64,000 bases of DNA. Origin: DATHRK01 sp035465395 (GTDB lineage: Bacteria; Gemmatimonadota; Gemmatimonadetes; Longimicrobiales; RSA9). Position numbers and translations under genes: made by a program. The stretch is from positions 1 to 64,000 of the forward strand of contig DATHRK010000026.1 of NCBI GenBank assembly GCA_035465395.1. Direction: 5' to 3'. Below the pieces are notes generated by a model, which was given only the letters and a program-made list of their open reading frames with translations, did not search any database and had not been told where the DNA came from. Below, in pieces: positions 52,818 through 61,111 of the stretch. Each line of letters begins with the position of its first letter. The stretch's first letter is position 1.

Positions 52818-54135
52818 CGCGCGCGCACCGGAAGCCGCTGAAGATCTGGCGGCGGATCGGATAGTCCCAGTTGCGGAAGGTGCCGCGGACGGCGCCCGGC
52901 CTCGTGGCCCAGGACCCGCCGCGGAGCACCTTGAAGCGGGGCCCGAAGAATACCTCGGAGTACTCGGCGTAGGGGAACGTTTCGTAGCCCGGCCACGCGG
53001 TGAAGTCGCTGGCCGTCCACTCCCAGACGTTGCCGATCATGTCCAGACAGCCGATCGGCGACGCGCCGCGGGCGTGCGCGCCCACGGGCGCCGTGCCGAA
53101 CGCCAGCTGGTCCAGGTTGGCGTGCAGGGTCGTGGGCGGCTCCTCGCCCCACGGGTACGCGCGCTTCGACCGGTCCACCGGATCCCACGTCGCGGCCGCC
53201 TCCCACTCGTGCTCGGTGGGCAGGCGCTTGCCCGCCCACGCGGCGAACGCCTCCGCCTCGTACCAGGTGACGTGGCAGACGGGGTGGTCGGGCTGCACCG
53301 GCGCCATGCGGTCCATCTCGCGGCGGTGCCAAGCGCCGTCTTGCATCTCCCAGTAGAGGGGCGCATCGGCTCCGGTCTCCGCGAGCCAGGCGCGGCCGTG
53401 CTCCGACCACAGCCGGGGCTCGCCGTACCCGCCCTCCCGCATGAACTCCAGATACGCCGCGTTGGTGACGGGCGTCGCGTCGATCGAGAAGGGTGCGATG
53501 TCGACCTCGTGCGCCGGGCGCTCGTTGTCGTAGGCGGCCGAGCGGTCGTCCGTGCCGATCAGCACGCGGCCGCCCGGGAAGCTGACCATCTCGGGGACGG
53601 ACGTGTCGGATGAGCCGAAGGACCGGGCGCGCGGCGCCGCGTAGGGGGCGCCCCGCTTGAGCTGGAGCGTCTGCAGGATCGTCTCGTTGTGCTGGTACTC
53701 GTGCTGGGCCACCATGCGGTACACGAACCCGTCCCGCAGCACGGGGGTTCGCGGGTCGACGAGATTCACGTGGTCGAGGGTGCCCAGCACCGCGGCGCGC
53801 ACGTCGGCGAGCAGCTCCAGGATCTCCCGCAACGAGGGCAGCGCGAGCTCGCCCCGGACGGAGCGCGGGTTCTCGAAGGGATTGTACATGCCCGGCATCT
53901 CGCCGAAGCGCACGTCGCCCTTGATGTTGTCGATCAGCCAGAGCTTCTCGAACTCGGCGATGTGGCCGAGATCCCAGACGATCGGACTCATCAACTCGCT
54001 GTGCTGTATCTTCAGGTCCGCTTCCGACAGCGGCCCGATCAATAGGAGCGTACGCGCCCGCGCGTCGTTCAGGAGGTCGGCGATGCCGGCGGGGCGCAGA
54101 GACGCTCCCGGCGGTGACGCTAGGGTCGAAAGCAT
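52810..54135 (-). CDS. egtB: Hercynylcysteine sulfoxide synthase EgtB
   Basis: 441 residues from ATG 54135. A non-haem iron enzyme joining hercynine with gamma-glutamylcysteine or cysteine. The DinB-like N-terminal domain carries the iron histidines H58 (WDLGHIAEFEKLW) and H145/H149 (QHEYQHNET). The C-terminal sulfatase-modifying/FGE-like domain has EMVSFPGG, RPAHEVDIAPFSIDATPVTN, RLPTEHEWEAAATWDP, MIGNVWEWTASDF and VLRGGSWATRPG. It is the first gene of the egt operon, behind a promoter at 54174-54202. EgtC and the lyase EgtE are not in the window. Confidence 0.95.
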   Translation of the reverse strand: MLSTLASPPGASLRPAGIADLLNDARARTLLLIGPLSEADLKIQHSELMSPIVWDLGHIAEFEKLWLIDNIKGDVRFGEMPGMYNPFENPRSVRGELALPSLREILELLADVRAAVLGTLDHVNLVDPRTPVLRDGFVYRMVAQHEYQHNETILQTLQLKRGAPYAAPRARSFGSSDTSVPEMVSFPGGRVLIGTDDRSAAYDNERPAHEVDIAPFSIDATPVTNAAYLEFMREGGYGEPRLWSEHGRAWLAETGADAPLYWEMQDGAWHRREMDRMAPVQPDHPVCHVTWYEAEAFAAWAGKRLPTEHEWEAAATWDPVDRSKRAYPWGEEPPTTLHANLDQLAFGTAPVGAHARGASPIGCLDMIGNVWEWTASDFTAWPGYETFPYAEYSEVFFGPRFKVLRGGSWATRPGAVRGTFRNWDYPIRRQIFSGFRCARDG

Positions 54136-54173
54136 ATCGGGAGAGCCTTGCGTGTGCGGGAATCGGGAGCGCA

Positions 54174-54202
54174 AAGGTACCCGGGCCTCCGGAGCCGAGC
54201 AA
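54174..54202 (-). promoter_or_regulatory. Promoter of the ergothioneine operon
   Basis: On the minus strand TTGCTC (54202-54197), 17 bases, TACCTT (54179-54174). The transcript would start near 54167 and give a leader of about 30 bases before egtB. Same -10 as the promoter at 16942. Confidence 0.55.
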
Positions 54203-54250
54203 CGTGTCTCGGGTCGGGCTCGGACGGCACCGCGACCATCGAGGAACGCC

Positions 54251-54274
54251 ATGACCACCCCCGCCATCCGTTGA
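54251..54274 (+). CDS. Possible leader minigene (MTTPAIR) before the ABC transporter
   Basis: GAGGAAC lies before ATG 54251; seven codons later TGA (54272-54274) overlaps the TTG start of the transporter ATPase. The TTG itself has no ribosome site, so translation may re-initiate from this minigene. It could also be a chance frame. Confidence 0.35.
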   Translation: MTTPAIR

Positions 54275-55014
54275 CCTCGGCAGCGCCCGCCCTGGAGGCG
54301 AGGGGTGTACGCCACGCCTACGGCGCCGTACCGGCGCTGGACGGCGTGGACCTGCTCGTGCCGGCCGGGGAGGCGGTCGCCCTGGTGGGCGAGAGCGGCT
54401 CAGGAAAGACGACTCTCCTGCGGTGCTTCAATCGGACCGTCGAGCCGGACGCGGGCCAGGTGTTGGTGCGCGGGGCGCCGGTCGTCGGCGCAGCGCCGGT
54501 GCGGCTCCGACGCACGCTCGGCTTCGTGCCCCAGGAGGGCGGGCTGATGCCGCACTGGAGCGTGCTGCGGAACGCCGCGCTGGTGCCTCGCCTTCGAGGA
54601 GAGGCGGACGCGGACGAGCGCGCTCGCGCCGCGCTCGACGCGGTCGGGCTGCCCGCGGCGGAGTACGGCGGGCGCTGGCCGGTGCAGCTCTCGGGGGGGC
54701 AGCGGCAGCGGGTCGCGATCGCCCGGGCGCTGGCCGGGGACAGCGACATCGTCCTCCTCGACGAGCCCTTCGGGGCGCTGGATGCGATCACCCGCTCGGA
54801 CCTGCAGGACCAGTTCGCCGACCTGCGGGCGCGGCGCGGCTTCTCGGTGCTACTGGTCACGCACGACCTCCACGAGGCCTTCCTCCTGGCCGACCGGATC
54901 GCCGTGATGCGCAACGGCGCGATCGAGCAGCTCGGCGCGCCCTCCGAGCTGAGACAACGGCCGGCCACCGGCTACGTGGAGGCGCTGCTACGGCGCGCGA
55001 GGGTGAGCGCGTGA
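54271..55014 (+). CDS. ABC transporter ATPase, osmoprotectant/ergothioneine uptake class
   Basis: 247 residues from TTG 54271. Walker A GESGSGKTT, Q-loop VPQEGG, signature LSGGQRQRVAIARALAG, Walker B IVLLDEPFGALD and the H-loop VLLVTHDLHEA are intact. It resembles OpuCA/OsmV/EgtUA ATPases but lacks the C-terminal CBS regulatory domains of many of them. It powers the fused transporter encoded next (GTGA overlap). It diverges from egtB, 135 bases apart start to start. Confidence 0.88.
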   Translation: MTSAAPALEARGVRHAYGAVPALDGVDLLVPAGEAVALVGESGSGKTTLLRCFNRTVEPDAGQVLVRGAPVVGAAPVRLRRTLGFVPQEGGLMPHWSVLRNAALVPRLRGEADADERARAALDAVGLPAAEYGGRWPVQLSGGQRQRVAIARALAGDSDIVLLDEPFGALDAITRSDLQDQFADLRARRGFSVLLVTHDLHEAFLLADRIAVMRNGAIEQLGAPSELRQRPATGYVEALLRRARVSA

Positions 55015-56726
55015 AGCGCGACCGGGCTGCGCGGCGTGCGCGGGCTGCGGGCACCGCGCGGCGGGCGCGGGCCGCGGGGAGCGCCGCCGTCTGTTCTTGC
55101 CTCGCCCTGGCGGCCGCTCTTCCCTCCGGCTGGCCCACCGGCCCGCGGGCCCAGGAGGGGGACGCCGACGCGCCCGTGGTCGTCGCGAGCAAGCCGTTCG
55201 GCGAGTCGTTCCTGCTCATGGAGATCTTCGCGCAGGCGCTCGAGGCCGGCGGCCTGGCGGTCGATCGCAGGCCGGGTCTCGGCGCCACCGAAATCGCCTT
55301 CGGGGCGCTCCGCGCCGGCGCGATCGACGTCTACCCCGAGTACACGGGCACCGGGCTGGTCGCCATCCTCGATGAGACCCCCGACGCCGCCGAGGACGCC
55401 GTCTTTGCGCGCGTCGAACGGGCATTCCGCGAGCGCTGGGGGGTGCGGTGGCTGCCTCCGCTGGGCTTCCAGAACACGTACGCGATCGCGGTGCGCCGCG
55501 AGACCGCGGAGCGGTACGGGCTGCGCACGCTGTCGGACCTGGCGGCGGCGTCTGCGGAGCTGCGCGCCGGCTTCAGCCCCGATTTCATCGGCCGAAGCGA
55601 CGGCCTGGAGGGCCTGCGGCCGGTCTACGGATTCGCATTCCGCGACGTGCGATCACTGCTCCAGGCGGTGAAGTACCGCGCGCTCGCCGACGGCGCGGTG
55701 GACGTGATCGATGGCTACTCGACCGACGGACAGATCGCCCGCTACGACCTGGTCGTGTTGGAGGACGACCGCGGCTTCTTCCCGGCCTACGAGGCCGCGC
55801 CGCTCGTGGGGCGGCGCCTGGCGGAGACGCGCCCGGACGCTCTCGCCATCCTGTCCCGGCTCGCCGGCACGCTCGACGAGGCCACCATGCGGCGACTGAA
55901 CCGGCGCGTGGAGGTCGATGGAGAGGAACTGGCGTCCGTCGCGGCCGATGCCCTGCGCGCGATGGGAGCCTCCGGGGCGAGCGTGGACTCGGCGCCCCCG
56001 GGTGGCCCGGACGCGGTCGAAGCCGGCGGTCGATCGGTCGCGGGCGACGCCACAGCCGCTTCCGACGCCGCAGACGGCACGGGCGGCTTCTTCGCCTACC
56101 TATGGGCGCGGCGCGATTCGCTCGGCCGGCAGGCCGCGCGGCACCTGCTGCTCGTGCTCGTGTCGCTGCTCGCGGCCGCCGCGGTCGCGGTCCCGCTCGG
56201 CCTCGGCCTGGAGCGCGCGAGCGCGGGGGCCGAGGGCGTGGTCCGCGGTGTCGGACTGCTCCAGACGATCCCGAGCATCGCGCTGCTGGCGTTCATGATC
56301 CCGCTGCTCGGCATCGGCGTCGTGCCCGCGCTCGTGGCGCTCTTCCTCTACGCGCTCTACCCGATCGTACGGAACACCTACAGCGGCGTCCGCGACGCCA
56401 GCCCCGAGGCGGTCGCCGCGGGCCGCGCGCTCGGCATGACGCCGGGGCAGCTCCTCACCCAGGTCCGGCTACCCCTCGCGGCGCCGATCATCATGGCCGG
56501 CGTGCGCACGGCCGCGGTGATCTCCGTCGGCACCGCCACGCTGGCCGCGTTCATCGGCGCGGGCGGGCTCGGCGACCCCATCGTCGCCGGGCTCGCGCTG
56601 TCGGACACGCGCATGATCCTGTCCGGCGCGGTCCCCGCGGCGGCGCTCGCGTTGCTCGTCGACCTGGCGCTCGCGCTGGTGGAGCGTGCGGTGCGCCCGC
56701 GGGGCGTCGACACCGGCGGACGCTGA
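55011..56726 (+). CDS. Fused substrate-binding protein and permease of ABC importer (binding domain first)
   Basis: 571 residues from GTG 55011. A long Arg/Ala-rich N-terminus and hydrophobic segment (residues about 25-45) act as signal or anchor. The OpuAC-type binding domain (52-330) shows VASKPFGESFLLMEIFAQAL, IDVYPEYTGTG, LGFQNTYAIAV and VDVIDGYSTDGQIARYDLVV. A 40-residue polar linker leads to the permease (about 365-565): GLLQTIPSIALLAFMIPLLG and the EAA-like loop SPEAVAAGRALGMTPGQLLT. Known fusions (OpuBC/EgtU type) have the permease first; the order is reversed here. Substrate is probably a quaternary amine or ergothioneine. Confidence 0.88.
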   Translation: MKRDRAARRARAAGTARRARAAGSAAVCSCLALAAALPSGWPTGPRAQEGDADAPVVVASKPFGESFLLMEIFAQALEAGGLAVDRRPGLGATEIAFGALRAGAIDVYPEYTGTGLVAILDETPDAAEDAVFARVERAFRERWGVRWLPPLGFQNTYAIAVRRETAERYGLRTLSDLAAASAELRAGFSPDFIGRSDGLEGLRPVYGFAFRDVRSLLQAVKYRALADGAVDVIDGYSTDGQIARYDLVVLEDDRGFFPAYEAAPLVGRRLAETRPDALAILSRLAGTLDEATMRRLNRRVEVDGEELASVAADALRAMGASGASVDSAPPGGPDAVEAGGRSVAGDATAASDAADGTGGFFAYLWARRDSLGRQAARHLLLVLVSLLAAAAVAVPLGLGLERASAGAEGVVRGVGLLQTIPSIALLAFMIPLLGIGVVPALVALFLYALYPIVRNTYSGVRDASPEAVAAGRALGMTPGQLLTQVRLPLAAPIIMAGVRTAAVISVGTATLAAFIGAGGLGDPIVAGLALSDTRMILSGAVPAAALALLVDLALALVERAVRPRGVDTGGR

Positions 56727-56730
56727 TGCC

Positions 56731-56736
56731 TTATCT
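56731..56736 (+). promoter_or_regulatory. Probable -10 element for a leaderless transcript
   Basis: TTATCT ends seven bases before ATG 56744 with no ribosome site between. Confidence 0.35.
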
Positions 56737-56743
56737 TCGCGCC

Positions 56744-56770
56744 ATGAACATTCTCGTCCTCGCGCCATGA
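56744..56770 (+). CDS. Possible leaderless minigene (MNILVLAP) before the patatin gene
   Basis: ATG 56744 opens an eight-codon frame whose TGA overlaps the patatin ATG at 56767 (ATGA). Its first 20 or so bases are a near-copy of the start of the patatin gene (CGCCATGA-C/G-TTC-CGTC), pointing to a local duplication. Ribosomes ending here could re-initiate on the next gene. Confidence 0.35.
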   Translation: MNILVLAP

Positions 56771-57951
56771 GCGTTCCCGTCTTCGCCGTGCCCGACCGGC
56801 CCGCCTACCCAGCCGAAGCCGACGACGGCCTGGGCATCGTGCTCACCGGCGGCGGCGCGCGCGCAGCGTATCAGGTTGGGGTGCTGTCCGGCCTCGCCGA
56901 GCTCTACCCCGACCTCCGGATCCCCTATCTGACCGGCTTCTCCGCGGGCGCGGTCAACATCGCGCACCTGGCGTCGCACCACGGCACGCTGAAGCAGGCT
57001 ACCGACGAGCTGTGCGGGCTCTGGGGGGGGCTCGAGCCCGAGAAGATCTACCGGGTCGACCCGCCCTCGCTCGGGTGGATCGGCGGGCGCGTGCTGGTCC
57101 AACTCATCAGCGGCGGTCGTTCGGTGGGCCCCGATGTCCGTGCTCTCCTGGACACGGCGCCCCTGCGCGAGTTCCTGGAGGAGGCGCTGGCCGCGGTACA
57201 CGGCCGCATCACCGGGGTCGACGCCAACCTCGCGAGCAACCGCCTGTGCGCCGCCGCTCTGACGACCACGAGCTACACGACCGGCGAGACCGTCGTGTGG
57301 GTGCAAGGCGGGAGCGTCGAGCCGTGGCAGCGGCCGCAACGGGTATCGCGCCCCGCCGAATTCACCGTCGACCACGTGATGGCTTCGTCGGCGCTGCCGT
57401 TCTTCTTCCCGGCGGTGCAACTCGCCGACGGCTGGTACGGCGACGGGCAGGTGCGGCTCATCGCTCCCATAAGCCCCGCGCTCCACCTGGGCGCCACCCG
57501 CGTGCTCGCGATCTCCACGCGGGCCGAACGCGACGCGGGTTCGCGCCCGAAGGTGATCGACGGCTATCCGCCGCCCGCCCAGATCGCCGGCGTGATGCTG
57601 AACGCGATCTTCCTCGACATGCTGGACCAGGACGCGCTGCGCATGGAGCGGTTGAACAACCTGCTCGCGAAGCTGCCTCCCGAGGAGCGTGGCGGAATGC
57701 GCTTGATCCGGTTGCTCGTGATCCGGCCGTCCAAGGACCTCGCCAAGCTTGCCAACGCCTACGAGCCGCGCATGCCCCGCACGATCCGCTGGCTCGTCAG
57801 GGGGCTGGGCTCGAAGCGGACGCGCAGTCCTGACGTCCTGAGCATGCTCATGTTCCAGTCGGACTACCTGAAGCGCATCATCGACCTGGGCAGGGAGGAC
57901 GCGCGGGCGCACGCCGAGGAGATCGCCGCCCTCGTGGAGGAGACACCGTGA
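56767..57951 (+). CDS. Patatin-like phospholipase
   Basis: 394 residues. The serine-aspartate dyad is complete: oxyanion loop GIVLTGGGARAAYQVGVLSG, nucleophile GFSAG, catalytic aspartate in GWYGDGQVR. Patatins cleave fatty acids from lipids. A C-terminal helical region of about 120 residues follows. There is no signal peptide, so cytoplasmic or membrane-associated. It is coupled to the VanX-like gene by GTGA. ATG 56767 is supported by the overlap with the preceding minigene. Confidence 0.88.
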   Translation: MSVPVFAVPDRPAYPAEADDGLGIVLTGGGARAAYQVGVLSGLAELYPDLRIPYLTGFSAGAVNIAHLASHHGTLKQATDELCGLWGGLEPEKIYRVDPPSLGWIGGRVLVQLISGGRSVGPDVRALLDTAPLREFLEEALAAVHGRITGVDANLASNRLCAAALTTTSYTTGETVVWVQGGSVEPWQRPQRVSRPAEFTVDHVMASSALPFFFPAVQLADGWYGDGQVRLIAPISPALHLGATRVLAISTRAERDAGSRPKVIDGYPPPAQIAGVMLNAIFLDMLDQDALRMERLNNLLAKLPPEERGGMRLIRLLVIRPSKDLAKLANAYEPRMPRTIRWLVRGLGSKRTRSPDVLSMLMFQSDYLKRIIDLGREDARAHAEEIAALVEETP

Positions 57952-58742
57952 TCGGATCGCCCGCCCGCGGCGGGCCCGCGCTGTGCCTGTTGCTCGCGGC
58001 CATCGCGTGCGCGGGCCCGCCGGCCCCGGCCCCGACCGCGGGGCAGGCAAGCCCGGACAGCGTCTTCCGGATCACCCCCCTGCGGCCGGTCGCCGAGCTC
58101 CGTGCGGAGGCGCTCGCCGCGTCGCCGCCGCCGGAGGCCGGGCCCTTCCGCCCTGTCGACCTCGTGGAGCTGCGCTCGCTCGACCCGACGATCCGCTACG
58201 ACATCCGCTACGCCACGGACCGCAACTTCATGGGCGAGCCGTTCTACACGTCGACGCACGCCTTCCTCCAGCGCGACGCCGCCGAGGCCCTCGTCCGCGC
58301 GCACCGGGCGCTCGCCGCCGACGGCCTCGGCATTCTCGTGCACGACGCCTACCGGCCGTGGCACGTGACGAAGATGTTCTGGGACGCGACGCCGCCGGCG
58401 CTGCGAGACTTCGTGGCGAACCCGGCGGACGGGTCGCGGCACAACCGGGGGGCGGCCGCGGACGTCACGCTCTACGACCTGGCTACCGGCGAGCCGATCA
58501 CCATGCCCAGCGGCTACGACGAATTCACCGAGCGGGCGACGGCGGATTACCGCGGCGGAACACCGGAGCAACGGAGGCACAGGGCACGGCTTCGCGCGGC
58601 GCTCGAGGCGGAGGGCTTCAGCGTGCTCCCGGGGGAGTGGTGGCACTTCGACTACCGGGACTGGCGCGAGTACCCGATCCTGAACTCGACCTTCGAGGAT
58701 CTGACCGCAGCGATGCCGGCGGCCGACGAGCGAGGCTCGTGA
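57948..58742 (+). CDS. D-Ala-D-Ala dipeptidase, VanX/DdpX-like lipoprotein
   Basis: 264 residues from GTG 57948. A lipobox (CLLLAAIAC) anchors it outside the inner membrane. Zinc ligands and base are in SRHNRGAAADVTL and GEWWHFDY; VDLVELRSLDPTIRYDIRYA and VHDAYRPWHV are family marks. It hydrolyses D-Ala-D-Ala, releasing D-alanine from wall turnover. No VanH/VanA or VanRS genes are nearby, so resistance is unlikely; peptide recycling fits better. Confidence 0.9.
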   Translation: MIGSPARGGPALCLLLAAIACAGPPAPAPTAGQASPDSVFRITPLRPVAELRAEALAASPPPEAGPFRPVDLVELRSLDPTIRYDIRYATDRNFMGEPFYTSTHAFLQRDAAEALVRAHRALAADGLGILVHDAYRPWHVTKMFWDATPPALRDFVANPADGSRHNRGAAADVTLYDLATGEPITMPSGYDEFTERATADYRGGTPEQRRHRARLRAALEAEGFSVLPGEWWHFDYRDWREYPILNSTFEDLTAAMPAADERGS

Positions 58743-59296
58743 ACATCGACCACCTTCGGCACGCGAACCCGGCCGCCTTCTGGGACCGGGCGATCCCGTA
58801 CGCGCGCTGGGTCGAGGCCGCCGAGAAGCAGCAGGAGATGTGGGACGGGTACTACCGGCGCGCGCGCGCGCCGAACGACCTGGTAGAGCGGGCGCGGCGC
58901 ATCGGCGGCCGCTGGAGGTTCCTCGTGATCGCCGAGGACTGGTGCGGCGACGCATTCAACACGATCCCCTTCCTGCAGCGCTTCGTGGACGCGGTCGACG
59001 GCTGGGAAATGCGGCTCATCCGGCGCGACGCGAACCCGGAGCTCATGAATCGCTACCTGACGGAAGGGGCGCGTTCGATCCCGGTCGTCGTGGTGCTCGA
59101 TGAAACGGGCGCGGAGGCGGCCTGGTGGGGACCCCGGCCCGAGGAGCTGCAGGCCTACTTCCAGGCCCAGAGGGGCAGGAGGGAACGGGCAGACCTCTAC
59201 AGGGAGCTGCGCACCTGGTACGTCCGCGACCGCGGGCGCACGACGCTCGAGGAGGTTCTGGATCTGCTGGAGGGGAGGGAATCGGAAGCGGCGTAG
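58739..59296 (+). CDS. Thioredoxin-like family protein
   Basis: 185 residues from GTG 58739 (GTGA overlap). The core LVIAEDWCGDAFNTIPFLQR is the thioredoxin site region, but only one cysteine is present (WCGDA instead of WCxxC), so ordinary dithiol exchange is unlikely. RSIPVVVVLDE carries the cis-proline. Similar bacterial thioredoxin_9-type proteins are known with unproven function. There is no signal peptide. Confidence 0.8.
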   Translation: MNIDHLRHANPAAFWDRAIPYARWVEAAEKQQEMWDGYYRRARAPNDLVERARRIGGRWRFLVIAEDWCGDAFNTIPFLQRFVDAVDGWEMRLIRRDANPELMNRYLTEGARSIPVVVVLDETGAEAAWWGPRPEELQAYFQAQRGRRERADLYRELRTWYVRDRGRTTLEEVLDLLEGRESEAA

Positions 59297-59382
59297 CCGC
59301 GTCGCGCGGCGCGGCGATTGACACGTTCCCGCACCGCGGACCAATTCCCCCATCGGCCACGTCCCCTCCCCGCGAGCGCGCT

Positions 59383-60089
59383 CTGTCCCGACGAACCCGT
59401 TCGTTCAACTCGTCCCGAGCCCGTCTGGCGGAGGCCAATCGCGCCTTCGCGGCGACCGTGCCGGCCGGCGCGTTGGTCCTCGACGCCGGCGCCGGGACGG
59501 CGCCCTACGCCGAGCTGTTCTCGCACGCGAGGTACGAGTCGGCGGACTTCGAGAAGCTAGAAAAGGAGTACGCCTCGACCTACGTGTGCGACCTGGGCGC
59601 CATCCCCGTAGAGGACGCGCGCTACGACGCGGTCGTGTTCAACCAGGTGATGGAGCACCTGCCGGAGCCGGCGCGCGTGCTCGCGGAGCTGGGACGGGTG
59701 ATCAAGCCGGGCGGGCGGATGATCTACACGGGGCCCTTCTTCTACGAGGAGCACGAGGGGCCCTACGACTTCTACCGCTATACGCGGTCGGGCTGCGGCA
59801 TCTCTTCCAGGAGGCCGGGTTCGCGATCGAGCGCCTCGACTGGCTGGAGGGGTACCTCGGCACGGTGGGCTACCAGCTGAACCGGATGGGCAAGTACCTG
59901 CCGCTGCGGCCGGCCGATCTGGGCGGCGGTTTCGTCGGCTTCGCGATGGCGCCCGTCGTGGCTGTGATCCACGGCTTCTGCACGATCGCCGCCCCCCTCT
60001 TCCACCGCCTCGAGATGCGCGCGAAGTACACGCGCCGCGGCTATCCGAAGAACTACGTTGCGATCCTGCGCAGACGGGAGGACGCGTGA
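59383..60089 (+). pseudogene. Class I SAM-dependent methyltransferase, frameshifted
   Basis: The N-terminal half has LVLDAGAGTAPYAELFSHAR, VVFNQVMEHLPEPARVLAEL and KPGGRMIYTGPFF, a typical methyltransferase. After PYDFYRYTR the frame is wrong, and the rest (LRHLFQEAGFAIERLDWLEG, GYLGTVGYQLNRMGKY) continues one frame over. Adding one T after 59788 restores RYTRFGLRHL, so one base is missing. It is either a recent pseudogene or a sequencing error. No standard start is evident; a TTGACA lies at 59318. The 3' part overlaps the next gene by GTGA, which suggests the gene was intact until recently. Confidence 0.75.
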
Positions 60090-60493
60090 CCGACGAGTTC
60101 CCCGTGGACGGCGTGGAGATGACGCTGCTGCTGGTCGTGGCGGACGTGGCCCGATCGGTCGCTTTCTACACCGACGTCCTGGGCGCGTCGCTCTTCCGGG
60201 AGTACGGCGGCGATTCCGCCGTCCTGAGCTTCCAGGGCACCTGGCTGCTGCTGGTGACCGGGGGCGGCCCGACGCCGGGCAAGCCGACCGTGACCTTCGC
60301 CCCGCCGGACGACCCGGACCTGGTCAGCCATCAGCTCACGATGCGCGTGCCCGACTGCAAGGCGGCGTACGAGACGCTGCGGGGGAGGGGCGCCGCGTTC
60401 CTCGCGGCTCCGGTGGACCGGGGCGGGGAGGTGCGGGCGTTCTTCCGGGACCCGGACGGGCACCTGCTGGAGATCAGCGAGGTCCGGGGGTGA
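60086..60493 (+). CDS. VOC-family (glyoxalase/dioxygenase fold) protein
   Basis: 135 residues from GTG 60086. One beta-alpha-beta-beta-beta pair is visible: LLVVADVARSVAFYTDVLGA and AFFRDPDGHLLEISEV, the typical start and end. Members bind metal, antibiotics or reactive aldehydes. The metal ligands are only partly conserved (E at the end, no clear first H), so the activity is unknown. Confidence 0.82.
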   Translation: MTDEFPVDGVEMTLLLVVADVARSVAFYTDVLGASLFREYGGDSAVLSFQGTWLLLVTGGGPTPGKPTVTFAPPDDPDLVSHQLTMRVPDCKAAYETLRGRGAAFLAAPVDRGGEVRAFFRDPDGHLLEISEVRG

Positions 60494-60499
60494 GGCGGG

Positions 60500-61111
60500 C
60501 TAGGGCTCGAGGCTGACCTCTTCGACCCTCTCTCTCGCGAAGCGGATGGACGCGGGCAGCAGGTCCGAATCCTCCGCATAGAGGTCCTGCACGGCCTCCA
60601 CCAGAGCGTCGCGGGACGCGGAGGGGAGGGCGGCGAGGACGGGCCGCTCGGCGGCCCGGAGCCGGAGATCCTGGTCCTCCCCGGCGAACAGCGTGACCTG
60701 CGGCTCGTCGTGCTCGCGCGCGTCGGCCATGCGCCTGCGCGCCGCCGCCCACGGCACCGCCACTTCCGCCCCGACCACCTCCGGCAACAGTTCGAGGGCG
60801 ACCCACAGAAGCGCCATGCGCCAGCCGTGCGCGCCTTCCAGCGGCTCCCTTATGTGGACCGCGCCGCCCCCCTCGTTCCACTCGATCAGCAGCTGCTCGC
60901 CCCCGAGCTGCGCGTAGCGACGCAGCCCGCCGGTCCTCAGACGCCCGTACATCCGGTCGGCCAGCAGCAGGTAGGAGCCGGCGTCGCGCAGCGGCCCGGT
61001 GCCCCCCTGGAGCGTGACCCTGATGGAACTCGCTCCGGTGCACGCCTGGGCCAGATCGGCCGCTGCGGCGGCGGGAATCCAGTTCGGCACCGCCCCGGAA
61101 GGATCGCTCAT
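60500..61111 (-). CDS. Hypothetical protein coupled to the DmpA-like peptidase
   Basis: 203 residues from ATG 61111, overlapping the peptidase stop (ATGA). Mixed alpha/beta with no signal peptide: SYLLLADRMYGRLRTGG, LRRYAQLGGEQLLIEWNEGG, MALLWVALELLPEVVGAEVA. No family is recognised. It ends seven bases from the convergent VOC gene. Confidence 0.6.
   Translation of the reverse strand: MSDPSGAVPNWIPAAAAADLAQACTGASSIRVTLQGGTGPLRDAGSYLLLADRMYGRLRTGGLRRYAQLGGEQLLIEWNEGGGAVHIREPLEGAHGWRMALLWVALELLPEVVGAEVAVPWAAARRRMADAREHDEPQVTLFAGEDQDLRLRAAERPVLAALPSASRDALVEAVQDLYAEDSDLLPASIRFARERVEEVSLEP

Noticed and set aside
57948..58742. VanX-like gene as vancomycin resistance determinant
   Set aside because: No VanH, VanA/B ligase or VanRS pair nearby, and the protein is a lipoprotein outside the inner membrane, unlike cytoplasmic resistance VanX.
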